A stretch of 64,000 bases of DNA, taken from the NCBI RefSeq assembly GCF_017654315.1, contig NZ_CP072203.1, positions 5,642,001-5,706,000 on the forward strand, in the 5' to 3' direction. The stretch comes from Gordonia polyisoprenivorans (lineage in GTDB: Bacteria; Actinomycetota; Actinomycetes; Mycobacteriales; Mycobacteriaceae). This document shows, piece by piece, positions 45,343-54,155 of this stretch. Each line of letters starts with the position of its first letter. Position 1 is the stretch's first letter. The position numbers were made by a program, and so were the translations under genes. Below the pieces are notes generated by a model, which saw nothing but the letters and a program-made list of their open reading frames with translations, had not been told where the DNA came from and ran no database searches.

Positions 45343-46793
45343 GCCGTCATCCCGGTCGATCCGGTGGGCTGTGCGGAGCGCTCGGCCCCGGCGGCGAAGT
45401 CGTGCAGGATCTCGGCGATCGCGTCGAGGTAGGCGCCGACGTTCCTGCGGGCGGTCTCGTTGTCCGGGATCTGCGTCTCGACCGTCACGCAGTCGGTCAT
45501 CCGGCTCACCCAGAGGTTGGCGTTCTTGGTCTTTCCGACACCGGGAAAGCCGACCGTGGTTCGCACCGTCGGGTCCTCGACCCCTGGTAGGCGACGATGA
45601 TCGATGTAGGTCACCATCTGCGGCGAACCCGTGATCGGCGGCAACTCACCGGTCTGCGCCAACACCCCGAGTACCGCACCCACCGGTGCGGTAGCAGCAG
45701 ACCGCGCGTGGCGGACGGCGTCGGTGGCCACCCCGATCAGCGACACGAAGTCGGCGTCGGGGTCGACCTCGAAGCAGATCGGGGCGAAATTACACAGCCA
45801 GCCCTGGGTCCGTTCGTGCCCGGGGGGACGCGTCGCCAGGGCGGTCGTCGTGCAGAACAGGCGGTCACCGGTCACCGCGAACTGCGCCGATGCCATTGCC
45901 GCGTACAGACATCCGGTGAAGGTCTGGCCGGTTCCGGCGAGTCGCTCGTCGATCCGGGCGGCGTCGGCGGCGTCGATCAGATCGCGGCGGGCGCGGACCG
46001 CCGGTACCGCGGCGGTGCCGCCGTCGAGTCCGAGGTCCAGCGGCGAGGTCGGAACACCGCCCTTGGCCCGCAGCGCCGTCCGCCAGGTGTGGACGCTGTC
46101 GTCATCGGCGGCGACCGACCCGGCCGACCTCGCCTCGGCCCGGATGAAGTCCGCGTACTTGCCGACCGACGGCAGATCCGCGGACTCGCCGTGCACCCGT
46201 GCCCGGTAGAGCGCGACGATCTCGGCGAGCGCGAGCCACACCGAGTATCCGTCTCCATGGACATGGTCGGCCCCGACATAGAACGTGAAGCCCCGCTCAC
46301 CCGCCGCGGCCCCGAATGCCATGGCGGGTACCGAATCGAAGTCGGTCAGCGACGTGATGCGTTGCGCCGCATATTCGCCGACCGACGCATCGTCGACGAT
46401 GAGGTCGGGGTCCGGCACGGTGGTGATCATCTCGACCGAATCCGGTGGCGCGACGACCCGGGTGATCCCCGACTCGTCGACGACGTAATGCGCACGCAGT
46501 TCCTCGTGACGGCGTACGAAGTCGGTGAGCGCCTGCGCCATCGCCTCGGCGTCGAGCGGCTCGTCGAATCGAGTGAGGGAACCGATGATCGCCCGATGCG
46601 GTTCGCCGCGCAGACGAGCGGCGACAGCGGTCGCGAGGTGATCGGACTGCAGGAAGGTTCCCGCACCCGAGGGCGACGAGCCGAGCCTGGCCCGATCCGG
46701 GGAGCGCATGGTCCACTCCACGACGGACCCACCCGGAAACGCCTCGCGCAGAAGCGGTCCGAGCTCACCGGGTGGTGAGAACCGCACCGTCAC
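45339..46793 (-). CDS. PapA/condensation-type acyltransferase, second of operon
   Basis: A 484-residue condensation-domain acyltransferase. It has the classic HxxxDG in ADHVHGDGYS and satisfies the PapA signature Hx3Dx14Y (Tyr in EIVALYRARV). GTG 46793 overlaps the upstream stop as GTGA, and its own end overlaps the next gene by 4 bp, so three acyltransferases are translated from one message. The longer open frame upstream is not used. It is likely to esterify a glycolipid; donor and acceptor are unknown. Confidence 0.85.
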   Translation of the reverse strand: MTVRFSPPGELGPLLREAFPGGSVVEWTMRSPDRARLGSSPSGAGTFLQSDHLATAVAARLRGEPHRAIIGSLTRFDEPLDAEAMAQALTDFVRRHEELRAHYVVDESGITRVVAPPDSVEMITTVPDPDLIVDDASVGEYAAQRITSLTDFDSVPAMAFGAAAGERGFTFYVGADHVHGDGYSVWLALAEIVALYRARVHGESADLPSVGKYADFIRAEARSAGSVAADDDSVHTWRTALRAKGGVPTSPLDLGLDGGTAAVPAVRARRDLIDAADAARIDERLAGTGQTFTGCLYAAMASAQFAVTGDRLFCTTTALATRPPGHERTQGWLCNFAPICFEVDPDADFVSLIGVATDAVRHARSAATAPVGAVLGVLAQTGELPPITGSPQMVTYIDHRRLPGVEDPTVRTTVGFPGVGKTKNANLWVSRMTDCVTVETQIPDNETARRNVGAYLDAIAEILHDFAAGAERSAQPTGSTGMTA

Positions 46794-48265
46794 CGGCGCC
46801 GGCCGGTCAGTGCGGAGGCATCGGCGAGGACGACCGGGCAGTCGCCGTCGGCGATCACCGAGCGCAGTATGGCGTGGAACGTCGAGAGGAAGGCCTCGAC
46901 CGCAGCACCCTGAGGACCGGCGGTGAACCGCGCGGAGACGTTGAGGCCGTCCGGGATTCGGTTGATCCAGAAGTAGACCTCGTCGGCGTCGGCGGTGGCG
47001 CTGCGCAGGACGCGAGCATTGCGGGCGTCCCACTGATCGGCGCCCTCGGCGCGTCGCAGGTCGATGTAGGAGACGACGAATCCCGGCGGGGTCACGTCGC
47101 CGCCGATCAGGTCGGCGATCGGGGCGAACGGGGCGCTGCCGGCGTCGCGGTAACGCCCGACACTCGCCGCCACGGCGGGCAGGGCCGCACCGAATGTGGT
47201 GGCACCACCCAATCGGGCGTGCATCGGGATCACACCGACGAACCAACCCACCGCCTCACCCCACTGGGGACCGGTGCGGGTGTGGACGGGACTGATGAAG
47301 CGTAGATCGTCGGCTCCGCTGCAGGCCGCGCCTGCCATCGTCAGCGCCGTGTACACACCGACCGCCATCGAGGTGCCCGCGGCCTTGCACACCGCGTCGA
47401 ACGCCTTGGTCTGGGCCGGGTCGAGCAGATAGGTCGACAGGCTCGACTGGTATCCCTCGTCGGGGCTGCGGGGGCAGGTGATCGTCGGGGTATGGCCGGC
47501 GGGAACCTCGAAACGCGGGAAGGTCGGCATGGGTCCGGGCTGTGCGACCGACGTCGAGGTCTCGAAGAACTCGCGCCACAGGGTGACCGCGGTGTTGTTG
47601 GCATCGATCTGCTCGCCGAGATCGCGTTCGGCGTCGGCGAAGTCGAGGTAGCTGCCGTAGTCCAGCAAATTGTGCGGCGTCCCGTCGAGCGCGGCCTCGT
47701 ACAGGGTGGTGAGCTCGCGGATCGCGAAGACCTGTGTGTAGGCGTCCATCACGGTGTGGTCGGCGGCGAAGATCAGCAGAAAGCGATCGTCGTCGCCCGG
47801 TTCGACGGTGACCGCAACGCAATGGGGCCAGCGCAGCGGTGACACGGTGCTGTCGAAGTACTCCTGGACGCAGGCTTGTGCCTCGTCGGCCGTCATGGCG
47901 TCACCGAGCGCACTCGTACGGACCGAGATCGCCTGGGGTGTGGTGGTGATCCTGGTCAGATCGTCCTCGGGTCCGGTACCGGCATCGGTGCGCACCGACG
48001 ACCGGAACGCCTCATGCCTGCGGTACCACTCCTCGATGGCGGCCGCGAGTGCCTGTCGATCGAGGGGGCGGTCGATCATGAACGCCGTACCGATCCATTC
48101 GCTGTACCAGTCGTCGCCCATCGTCTGGGCACGACGCGCGTGCTCGAGGTGCATGTAGGACAGCCGACGCGGATCGGGCTGCCAGGCGGTGGCGTCGGCG
48201 GTCGGCTCCCACGCGGTCACCCGACCGCCGGGAATCCGATAGTCGGCGAGTTCTGTGTATTCCAT
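46790..48265 (-). CDS. PapA/condensation-type acyltransferase, first of operon
   Basis: A 491-residue condensation-domain acyltransferase. The active site is AADHTVMDAYT (HxxxDA), and the PapA signature Hx3Dx14Y is met with Tyr in RELTTLYEAA. The C-terminal part contains VGWFVGVIPMHARL and PPGFVVSYIDLRRAEG. Length and arrangement resemble M. tuberculosis PapA1-PapA3, which acylate trehalose. It lies 54 bp downstream of the mycolyltransferase gene on the same strand, so the four genes probably form one operon. Confidence 0.85.
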   Translation of the reverse strand: MEYTELADYRIPGGRVTAWEPTADATAWQPDPRRLSYMHLEHARRAQTMGDDWYSEWIGTAFMIDRPLDRQALAAAIEEWYRRHEAFRSSVRTDAGTGPEDDLTRITTTPQAISVRTSALGDAMTADEAQACVQEYFDSTVSPLRWPHCVAVTVEPGDDDRFLLIFAADHTVMDAYTQVFAIRELTTLYEAALDGTPHNLLDYGSYLDFADAERDLGEQIDANNTAVTLWREFFETSTSVAQPGPMPTFPRFEVPAGHTPTITCPRSPDEGYQSSLSTYLLDPAQTKAFDAVCKAAGTSMAVGVYTALTMAGAACSGADDLRFISPVHTRTGPQWGEAVGWFVGVIPMHARLGGATTFGAALPAVAASVGRYRDAGSAPFAPIADLIGGDVTPPGFVVSYIDLRRAEGADQWDARNARVLRSATADADEVYFWINRIPDGLNVSARFTAGPQGAAVEAFLSTFHAILRSVIADGDCPVVLADASALTGRRR

Positions 48266-48319
48266 CGAAACCTCCGGTAATGATCGTGTGAACGGGACGG
48301 AGCAATTATTGAAAGCGCA

Positions 48320-49339
48320 TCAACTGTTCAGGCCGTGAGCAATGGTGGGCCAACTCTGCCTCTGCTGGTCGCGCCAGTACGGCCAGGAGTGCGTTCCGGG
48401 ATCGACGTATCGAATCGTCGCGGGAATACCCGAGGCGACGAGTCGGGACTGCAATTCCCGCGTACACAGGTAGGTACCGAATTCGATTCCACCCCCGACG
48501 ACCTGGCGATTCGCCGGGTCATCGTTACCCGGATACCCCGGCTCGTCGTACTTGCCGGGCATCCCGGTACCGCTGGAGATGTAGACGGTCGTGCCGCGCA
48601 GATTGCCGGCCAGCGACACCACATCGTGCGCGACCCATCGGGGATCGTTCGGCGGGCCCCACATGTTGTCAGGGTTTCCGCCGAATGCGGTGACGATACC
48701 CCGTGGATAGGCCTGTCCGGCCAGGCCAGTGGTGGTGTAACAGCCGCTGTAGGAGGCCACCGCGCGGTAGAAACCCGGATGACGTGCGGCGAGCACCAAC
48801 CCGGCTCCCGCACCCATCGAGATGCCCGCGATTGCGCGTTTCCCGTTTCCGTTGAATGCTTCGTCGATCAGCGGTGGCAGTTCGTCGATCAGGAATGTTT
48901 CCCATTGGTAGCGACCAAGTTTGGGATCGTCACGTTCCCAGTCGGTGTACAGACTGCCGTTGCCCGCCAGCGGCATCACGACGTTGACGTTCTTGTCGGC
49001 ATAGAAACGCCGGGCGTCGGTCTTGCGCAACCACATGCTGTTCTGCGGATCTTCTTCACCGAGTCCGCTGAGCAGGTACAGCGACGGACGTGGCCGATCG
49101 GCGTGTGCCGGGGTGAGCACCTGCACCTTGATCGTCTTGCGCATCGCCGGGGAGTACACATAGAGCGCGGTGAGGTCGGTCCCCTCCGACGCGATCCGTT
49201 CGATCGTCGCCTTCTGCGGCGCCGCATGGGCCGACCCCGGGTCACCGACGACCCCGGTCATCACCGCCGCAGCGACAACCAGAAGACCCGCGTAAACGCG
49301 GAAACGACGCCGCGAACGGCGACCAGAATCACCCGACAA
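48320..49339 (-). CDS. Secreted mycolyltransferase (Antigen 85 / esterase D family)
   Basis: 339 residues. The signal peptide cleaves near AHA-AP (about residue 39-40). The alpha/beta-hydrolase esterase-D domain has the nucleophile in GISMGAGAG (Ser174) and the catalytic His in GTHSWPYW. The Antigen 85 family moves mycolic acids onto trehalose or arabinogalactan at the cell surface. TTG 49339 is preceded by GAGGTG. It leads the operon of three acyltransferases, which suggests it acts on the same lipid or is recruited as an extracellular acyltransferase or esterase. Confidence 0.88.
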   Translation of the reverse strand: MSGDSGRRSRRRFRVYAGLLVVAAAVMTGVVGDPGSAHAAPQKATIERIASEGTDLTALYVYSPAMRKTIKVQVLTPAHADRPRPSLYLLSGLGEEDPQNSMWLRKTDARRFYADKNVNVVMPLAGNGSLYTDWERDDPKLGRYQWETFLIDELPPLIDEAFNGNGKRAIAGISMGAGAGLVLAARHPGFYRAVASYSGCYTTTGLAGQAYPRGIVTAFGGNPDNMWGPPNDPRWVAHDVVSLAGNLRGTTVYISSGTGMPGKYDEPGYPGNDDPANRQVVGGGIEFGTYLCTRELQSRLVASGIPATIRYVDPGTHSWPYWRDQQRQSWPTIAHGLNS

Positions 49340-49601
49340 ATCAGCACCTCACGAACAGTGAACAACCGAGAAATGTGGCTCAGATAGACCGCCAGCACGC
49401 TCAAGATAACCCGAATCCGCGGTTTTCGTCACAATTTCTTTCTCCGGATCAATGAATTACGTTGTCGAACCACGTGGGTCTTTCTGCGAGATTCCTGTGA
49501 AACCGCGCGCGGTGTCAAACCAAAGCTGACTTTGAATGGCACGGAATCGCCGAGATCTCGGTAGGCTACGAACCACAATCGCGTGGAGAAAGGAGCCCGG
49601 C
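49340..49601. promoter_or_regulatory. Divergent promoter region of the glycolipid locus
   Basis: A 262-bp, relatively AT-rich gap between the mycolyltransferase operon (-) and the ABC-transporter operon (+). No KstR box or strong palindrome was found. TAGGCT at 49562 is a possible -10 for the plus direction. No small gene is evident. Confidence 0.5.
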
Positions 49602-50594
49602 ATGGTCGTTTTGCCTCCGACCGCCATCGAGGCCGCGTCGCTGCGCAAGACGTTCGGGCGGGTCACCGCGGTCGACGAGGTGTCCCTGTCGGTCCCGACC
49701 GGTTCGGTCTGCGGGCTGCTCGGCACCAACGGTGCAGGTAAGACCACCACCGTCCGCATGCTCTCGACACTTCTCCGTCCCGACGGGGGCAGTGCGCGCA
49801 TCTTCGGGCGCGACGTGGCGACGCAGGGCACCGCGGTGCGCTCTCTGATCGCATTGACCGGTCAATATGCGTCTTTGGACGAAGACCTCAGCGCCGAGGA
49901 GAACCTGCGATTGTTCGCCGAGTTGCGCGGGTTCAGCAAGGCCCGCGCGCGTTCTCGCGCCGATGATCTGATCGGACAATTCGGACTTTCCCACGCCGCG
50001 AGGCGCGCGGTTTCCGGCTATTCCGGCGGAATGCGCCGCCGTCTGGATCTGGCGTGTTCCCTGATCACCGCGCCCCCGCTGCTGTTTCTCGACGAGCCCA
50101 CCACCGGCCTCGATCCGGCGACCCGGGCGCAGGTGTGGCAGGCCGTGCGTGAGCTTGTCTCGGGCGGCACCACAGTCCTGCTGACCACGCAGTATCTCGA
50201 CGAGGCCGACAAGCTGTCGGATTCGATTGTCGTGATGGATTCGGGACGGGTCGTCGCCGAGGGCACCGCCGATACCCTCAAGGAACGCATCGGTACCAAG
50301 TCGCTGCACGTGATCATCACCGACCCCGCACAGCTCTCACGAGCGGCCGGGGTCTTGCAGCACAGCCTGGGTACCGAGGTCGCGCAGGTCAGCGGCGAGG
50401 CACGGCTGTCGGCGTCGATCACCGATCCCGGGCTGGCCGCTCGCGCCGTCGCCGATCTGGAGGCCGCGTCGGTCGGCATCGTCGAATTCTCGGTTCAGCG
50501 CCCGACACTCGACGATGTGTTCTTCGCCCTCACCGGCGACCCGGCGACACATGACGCTGCCGGAAACGAGATCTCGTGGCCGGACGCCTCATGA
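49602..50594 (+). CDS. DrrA-like ABC transporter ATPase
   Basis: A 330-residue cytoplasmic ATPase: Walker A GLLGTNGAGKTTT, signature SGYSGGMRRRLDLA, Walker B LLFLDEPTTGLDP and a ~100-residue C-terminal regulatory extension as in DrrA. ATG 49602 has AGGAG six bases upstream. It is coupled to the permease by an ATGA overlap. DrrAB-type pumps export antibiotics, and in mycobacteria complex lipids such as PDIM. The neighbouring acyltransferase and glycosyltransferase genes favour lipid export here. Confidence 0.88.
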   Translation: MVVLPPTAIEAASLRKTFGRVTAVDEVSLSVPTGSVCGLLGTNGAGKTTTVRMLSTLLRPDGGSARIFGRDVATQGTAVRSLIALTGQYASLDEDLSAEENLRLFAELRGFSKARARSRADDLIGQFGLSHAARRAVSGYSGGMRRRLDLACSLITAPPLLFLDEPTTGLDPATRAQVWQAVRELVSGGTTVLLTTQYLDEADKLSDSIVVMDSGRVVAEGTADTLKERIGTKSLHVIITDPAQLSRAAGVLQHSLGTEVAQVSGEARLSASITDPGLAARAVADLEAASVGIVEFSVQRPTLDDVFFALTGDPATHDAAGNEISWPDAS

Positions 50595-51460
50595 CCGAAG
50601 ACGTGCTGGGTGCCCGCACCTTCGAGACCGACGACGCCATCGACGTGGCACCGACCCCGGCGGCCGGGATCGAATGGCCGATCACCCCGCTCGATCAAGT
50701 GCCGCTCACGCAGGCGCTACGGCAGATCCTCGCCCTGGCGCGGCGGGGTTTCCTGCGGATGCGCCACTCGCCGCAGGGCCTCATCGACGTCGTCGTCGTA
50801 CCGATCGTCTTCACCGTCATGTTCGCCAACATCTTCGGCGGTGCGGTCGCCGGTGGCGTCGGGAATTACCTGCAGCTCTTGGTTCCCGGTGTGTTGGTGT
50901 CGGTGTCGGTGACGACGTCCATCGTCACCGGAACCCAACTGCGCGAAGACATCGACAGCGGTGTCTTCGACCGGATCGTGTCGATGCCGATCGCTCGCAT
51001 CGCTCCCCTGGCCGGACTGCTGATCGCCGACACGGCGCGCTATCTCATCGCGACCACGGTGTCCCTGGCGGTGGGTCTGGCCATCGGATATCGACCGACC
51101 AGCGCGCTCGGCGTACTACTCGGCGTGATCCTCGTCGTCTTCGCCGCGTTCTCGTTGAGCTGGATCTTCGCCCTCATGGGTGTGCTGCTGTCCAAGGTAT
51201 CGGCGATCCAGGGCATCTCGATGCTGATCCTCATGCCGATGACGTTCACCTCCAACGCCTTTGTGCCGACCTCGACGATGCCCGGGTGGCTCGGGGTGAT
51301 CGCCGAGATCAACCCGATCTCGCACCTCATCTCGTCGTTTCGTGCGCTCGCCAATCATGGGCAGTTCACCGCGGATGTCGGATGGACCCTCCTCGGCTGT
51401 TGCGTGATCCTGGTGATCTTCGCCCCCGCCACCCTGCGCGCCTACCTCACACGCCTATGA
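50591..51460 (+). CDS. DrrB-like ABC-2 transporter permease
   Basis: A 289-residue ABC-2 permease with a ~45-residue cytoplasmic N-terminus and six hydrophobic segments, for example LIDVVVVPIVFTVMFANIF and LLGVILVVFAAFSLSWIFAL. The ABC-2 signature region NAFVPTSTMPGWLGVIAEINPIS is present. ATG 50591 overlaps the ATPase stop (ATGA). It partners the DrrA-like ATPase and is followed, again by ATGA, by an acyltransferase, so transport and lipid assembly are translated together. Confidence 0.88.
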   Translation: MTEDVLGARTFETDDAIDVAPTPAAGIEWPITPLDQVPLTQALRQILALARRGFLRMRHSPQGLIDVVVVPIVFTVMFANIFGGAVAGGVGNYLQLLVPGVLVSVSVTTSIVTGTQLREDIDSGVFDRIVSMPIARIAPLAGLLIADTARYLIATTVSLAVGLAIGYRPTSALGVLLGVILVVFAAFSLSWIFALMGVLLSKVSAIQGISMLILMPMTFTSNAFVPTSTMPGWLGVIAEINPISHLISSFRALANHGQFTADVGWTLLGCCVILVIFAPATLRAYLTRL

Positions 51461-52809
51461 CCAACCACGACAAGGACACCCGACGTCCTACCACCGAACG
51501 CCCCAGCTCCGAGCGTCTGGGCCCCGAGCGTCTGGGCACCGACGACGACCTGTTCATCCGCATGGAACACGCTCTCGGACTCGGTGTCATCAACCAGGGG
51601 TTGTGGCGATTCGACGGACGTCTCGATCCGGATGTGTTGTCCGCCCTGGCAACCCGACTGCGGTACGGGCGGCTGTCCCGCCTGGCACGACGCCGTCCAC
51701 CCCCGGTCCGCGACCGCTGGCACTACACACCGGCGGCCGGGATGACCCATTTCGAGGACGAGCCCGTCGCCGAGGGTGACGCCGTGGCGTGGGCACGACG
51801 GCAGGCCGAGCGCGGGGTCGACAGCGTCGCCGGACCGGCGTGGCGACTGACCGCCGCGTACTCGGCGGACCGACGAACGACCTTCGTCTCGCTGATCGCC
51901 GCGCACGCCGTCGCCGACGGCTGGTCGATGGTGACGGCGGTCGAAGAAGCCGTTCTCGGAACCGATTACGCCGTCACCACCGAGCGGGTGGGTGCACTCG
52001 ACGACGTCGTCGACGGTGTGCGGACCGCCGCGCGGGCCGCGCGGGCCGCGGGTCGGCTCATCGCCGGTACGGTGGGGTCCCGGCGCGGGCCCACCCCCAC
52101 CGGTCCGGTGCGACCACCGGGACTCATCGCGGAGGACCCCTGCGGAATCCTGCTGAGCATCCCCGCCGACGACTACGCGCGTGCGTTTGCCCGTGCGCAG
52201 GGCAGCGCGAACGCGTTGTTCGTCGCGATCATGGTCGGACTGCTCGCCGAGGCCGGCATCGTTGGACCCGATGACGTTGTTCCCGTGTCGATTCCGGTGT
52301 CGATGCACCCCGATGGGGACCGTCGGGCCAACGCCACCACCGGGACAACCGCGCAGATCCGGGTATCCGACGACCGCTACCACGATCTCACCGCGATCCG
52401 GGCGGCCTGCAAGGAGGCCTACCGCAGCGTGCACACCGGCACGTCCACCATGGGCCACCTCTCGCAGGTTGCCCAGGCGCTCGGCGACCGACCGGTGCGA
52501 CGCCTGGCCGCCAACGGCTCGACGCCGATGTGCCTGGCCTCCAACCTCGGCGAGTTGTCGCCCGAATTCTGCAGTCTGGGAAGCGGACTCGACGCCGAGA
52601 TCGCGGTGCGCGCCTTCACCGGTCGGCCGGCGGGCACGGCCGACTTCGGTGGCGGCGTGAGCGGATGGTTCGGCGTCGGTCCGCGCGCGATCGGGTTGGC
52701 GGTGACGTCGCTCGATCCGCGGCTGGCCGCCGATGACGCCGCCCTGGCGGTCCTGGTGCGCGCCGAGTTGAAGCGATGGGAACTCGAGGCGAGCGAGTGG
52801 GGCGAATGA
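51457..52809 (+). CDS. WS/DGAT- or PapA-like acyltransferase
   Basis: A 450-residue condensation/WES-type acyltransferase with HxxxDG in AAHAVADGWSM, PVSMHPDGDRRANATTG in the central region and ASNLGELSPEF near the C-terminus, where wax-ester synthases carry a similar N-x-P-G-type motif. The first ~30 residues are charged and repeat SSERLGPERLG. The x14-Tyr of the PapA signature is absent. It overlaps the permease stop and the next glycosyltransferase start by 4 bp. It is likely the fourth acyl-transfer step of this locus. Confidence 0.83.
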   Translation: MTNHDKDTRRPTTERPSSERLGPERLGTDDDLFIRMEHALGLGVINQGLWRFDGRLDPDVLSALATRLRYGRLSRLARRRPPPVRDRWHYTPAAGMTHFEDEPVAEGDAVAWARRQAERGVDSVAGPAWRLTAAYSADRRTTFVSLIAAHAVADGWSMVTAVEEAVLGTDYAVTTERVGALDDVVDGVRTAARAARAAGRLIAGTVGSRRGPTPTGPVRPPGLIAEDPCGILLSIPADDYARAFARAQGSANALFVAIMVGLLAEAGIVGPDDVVPVSIPVSMHPDGDRRANATTGTTAQIRVSDDRYHDLTAIRAACKEAYRSVHTGTSTMGHLSQVAQALGDRPVRRLAANGSTPMCLASNLGELSPEFCSLGSGLDAEIAVRAFTGRPAGTADFGGGVSGWFGVGPRAIGLAVTSLDPRLAADDAALAVLVRAELKRWELEASEWGE

Positions 52810-54050
52810 GAATCGCCTTCGCGCTGCACGGCAGCCGCGGCGACGTCCAACCGGCGGCCGCGGTGGCCGCCGAATTGGTGCGGCGTGGCCATTCGGTGCG
52901 GCTGGCCGTGGCGGCCGATCTGGTGGAACCGTTTGCGCGAACGGCGATTCCGACCACCGAACTCTGTCCATCGACGGCGGATCTGCTCGCCAGTCCACTG
53001 ATCCGCAACGACCTCAAGTCGCTGAATCCGCGTACCCGTTTCCGGGCGTTGCGTGAGGTCAGCGCGTACGGGGTGGACCAGTCCGAGCGGGTGATGGCCG
53101 AGCTCGCCGACGATGCGGACGTCCTCGTCACCGGTCTGCTCGCGCAGGACCGGGCCGCGACCGTCGCCGAGAGCCGCGGGATCGCCTTCGTGCCGCTGCA
53201 CTACTGCCCGGTGCGTGTCTCCGGGTCGGTGTCGCCGACGTATCGCACTGTGCCGCGAGCGGTCTCACGCATGGTGTGGACGCTCGCCGACCGGATCATG
53301 TGGCTCTCGACCCGCGGCGCCGACCGCCGCCTGCGCGCACGTCTGGGGCTGCCGCCGGATCGGCGACCGTTCAGCAGACGTCTGCGTGAGGACGGCATCC
53401 CCGAGGTCCAGGTGTACGACCCGGCCCTGTTCTCCGACCTGCCACACGAGTGGGGACCGCAGCGGCCCTTCGTCGGATTCCTGTGCCCGGACAAGGAGAT
53501 CCGTGCGGCGATCAACGACGGCCTGGACCGGACCGATGCGGCCATCGGTTTCGCCTGCTCGGGGCCGCCGCCGGTCTATGTCGGTTTCGGCAGCATGCGA
53601 GCGCCCGGGGATCGGATGGAGTTCGTTGTGACCACCCTGCTCGATCACGGTCTACGCGTGATCGCCCACACCGATCTGGATCTCCCGGTGGCGGATTCGC
53701 GCTTGTTCCGAGTATCCGGAACGGTGGATCACGAAGCACTGCTTCCGCATTGCCGCGCGGCGGTGCACCACGGTGGTGCCGGGACAACGGGTTCGGTTCT
53801 GCGGGCGGGTATTCCGTCGACGGTCGGATGGTTCAGTGCCGATCAACCGATCTGGGCTGCCGCACTACGCCGGTGCGGTGCCGGTACCGGGAATCGCCTG
53901 AGTCGAATGACCGCTGCCGACCTGTCGGCGCTGACCGACCCGGGTGTGCAAGCGGCCGCACGCAGGATCTCCGAGCGACTCCTTCCCCTGAATCATGCGG
54001 TCGACGCCGCGTGCGAGATCATCACCAACGCCGCGGCGTCCATGGCCTGA
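52806..54050 (+). CDS. UGT-like glycosyltransferase (GT1 family)
   Basis: A 414-residue GT-B enzyme: RIAFALHGSRGDVQPAAAVA at the N-terminus and the sugar-nucleotide motif HHGGAGTTGSVLRAGIP...DQP in the C-terminal domain. This is the family of the rhamnosyl- and glycosyltransferases that decorate mycobacterial glycopeptidolipids and phenolic glycolipids. ATG 52806 overlaps the acyltransferase stop (ATGA). It is the last gene of the exporter operon. The sugar and acceptor are unknown. Confidence 0.87.
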   Translation: MRIAFALHGSRGDVQPAAAVAAELVRRGHSVRLAVAADLVEPFARTAIPTTELCPSTADLLASPLIRNDLKSLNPRTRFRALREVSAYGVDQSERVMAELADDADVLVTGLLAQDRAATVAESRGIAFVPLHYCPVRVSGSVSPTYRTVPRAVSRMVWTLADRIMWLSTRGADRRLRARLGLPPDRRPFSRRLREDGIPEVQVYDPALFSDLPHEWGPQRPFVGFLCPDKEIRAAINDGLDRTDAAIGFACSGPPPVYVGFGSMRAPGDRMEFVVTTLLDHGLRVIAHTDLDLPVADSRLFRVSGTVDHEALLPHCRAAVHHGGAGTTGSVLRAGIPSTVGWFSADQPIWAAALRRCGAGTGNRLSRMTAADLSALTDPGVQAAARRISERLLPLNHAVDAACEIITNAAASMA

Positions 54051-54155
54051 CGGTGGCGGCCCCCGACCAGCGTCGACCGCCCGGTGTCGACCGCCTGAAG
54101 GACACGGCGGCCACTCCGGTGGTGTCGAACCGGGGCGTGATGCTTGGATGGCGGC

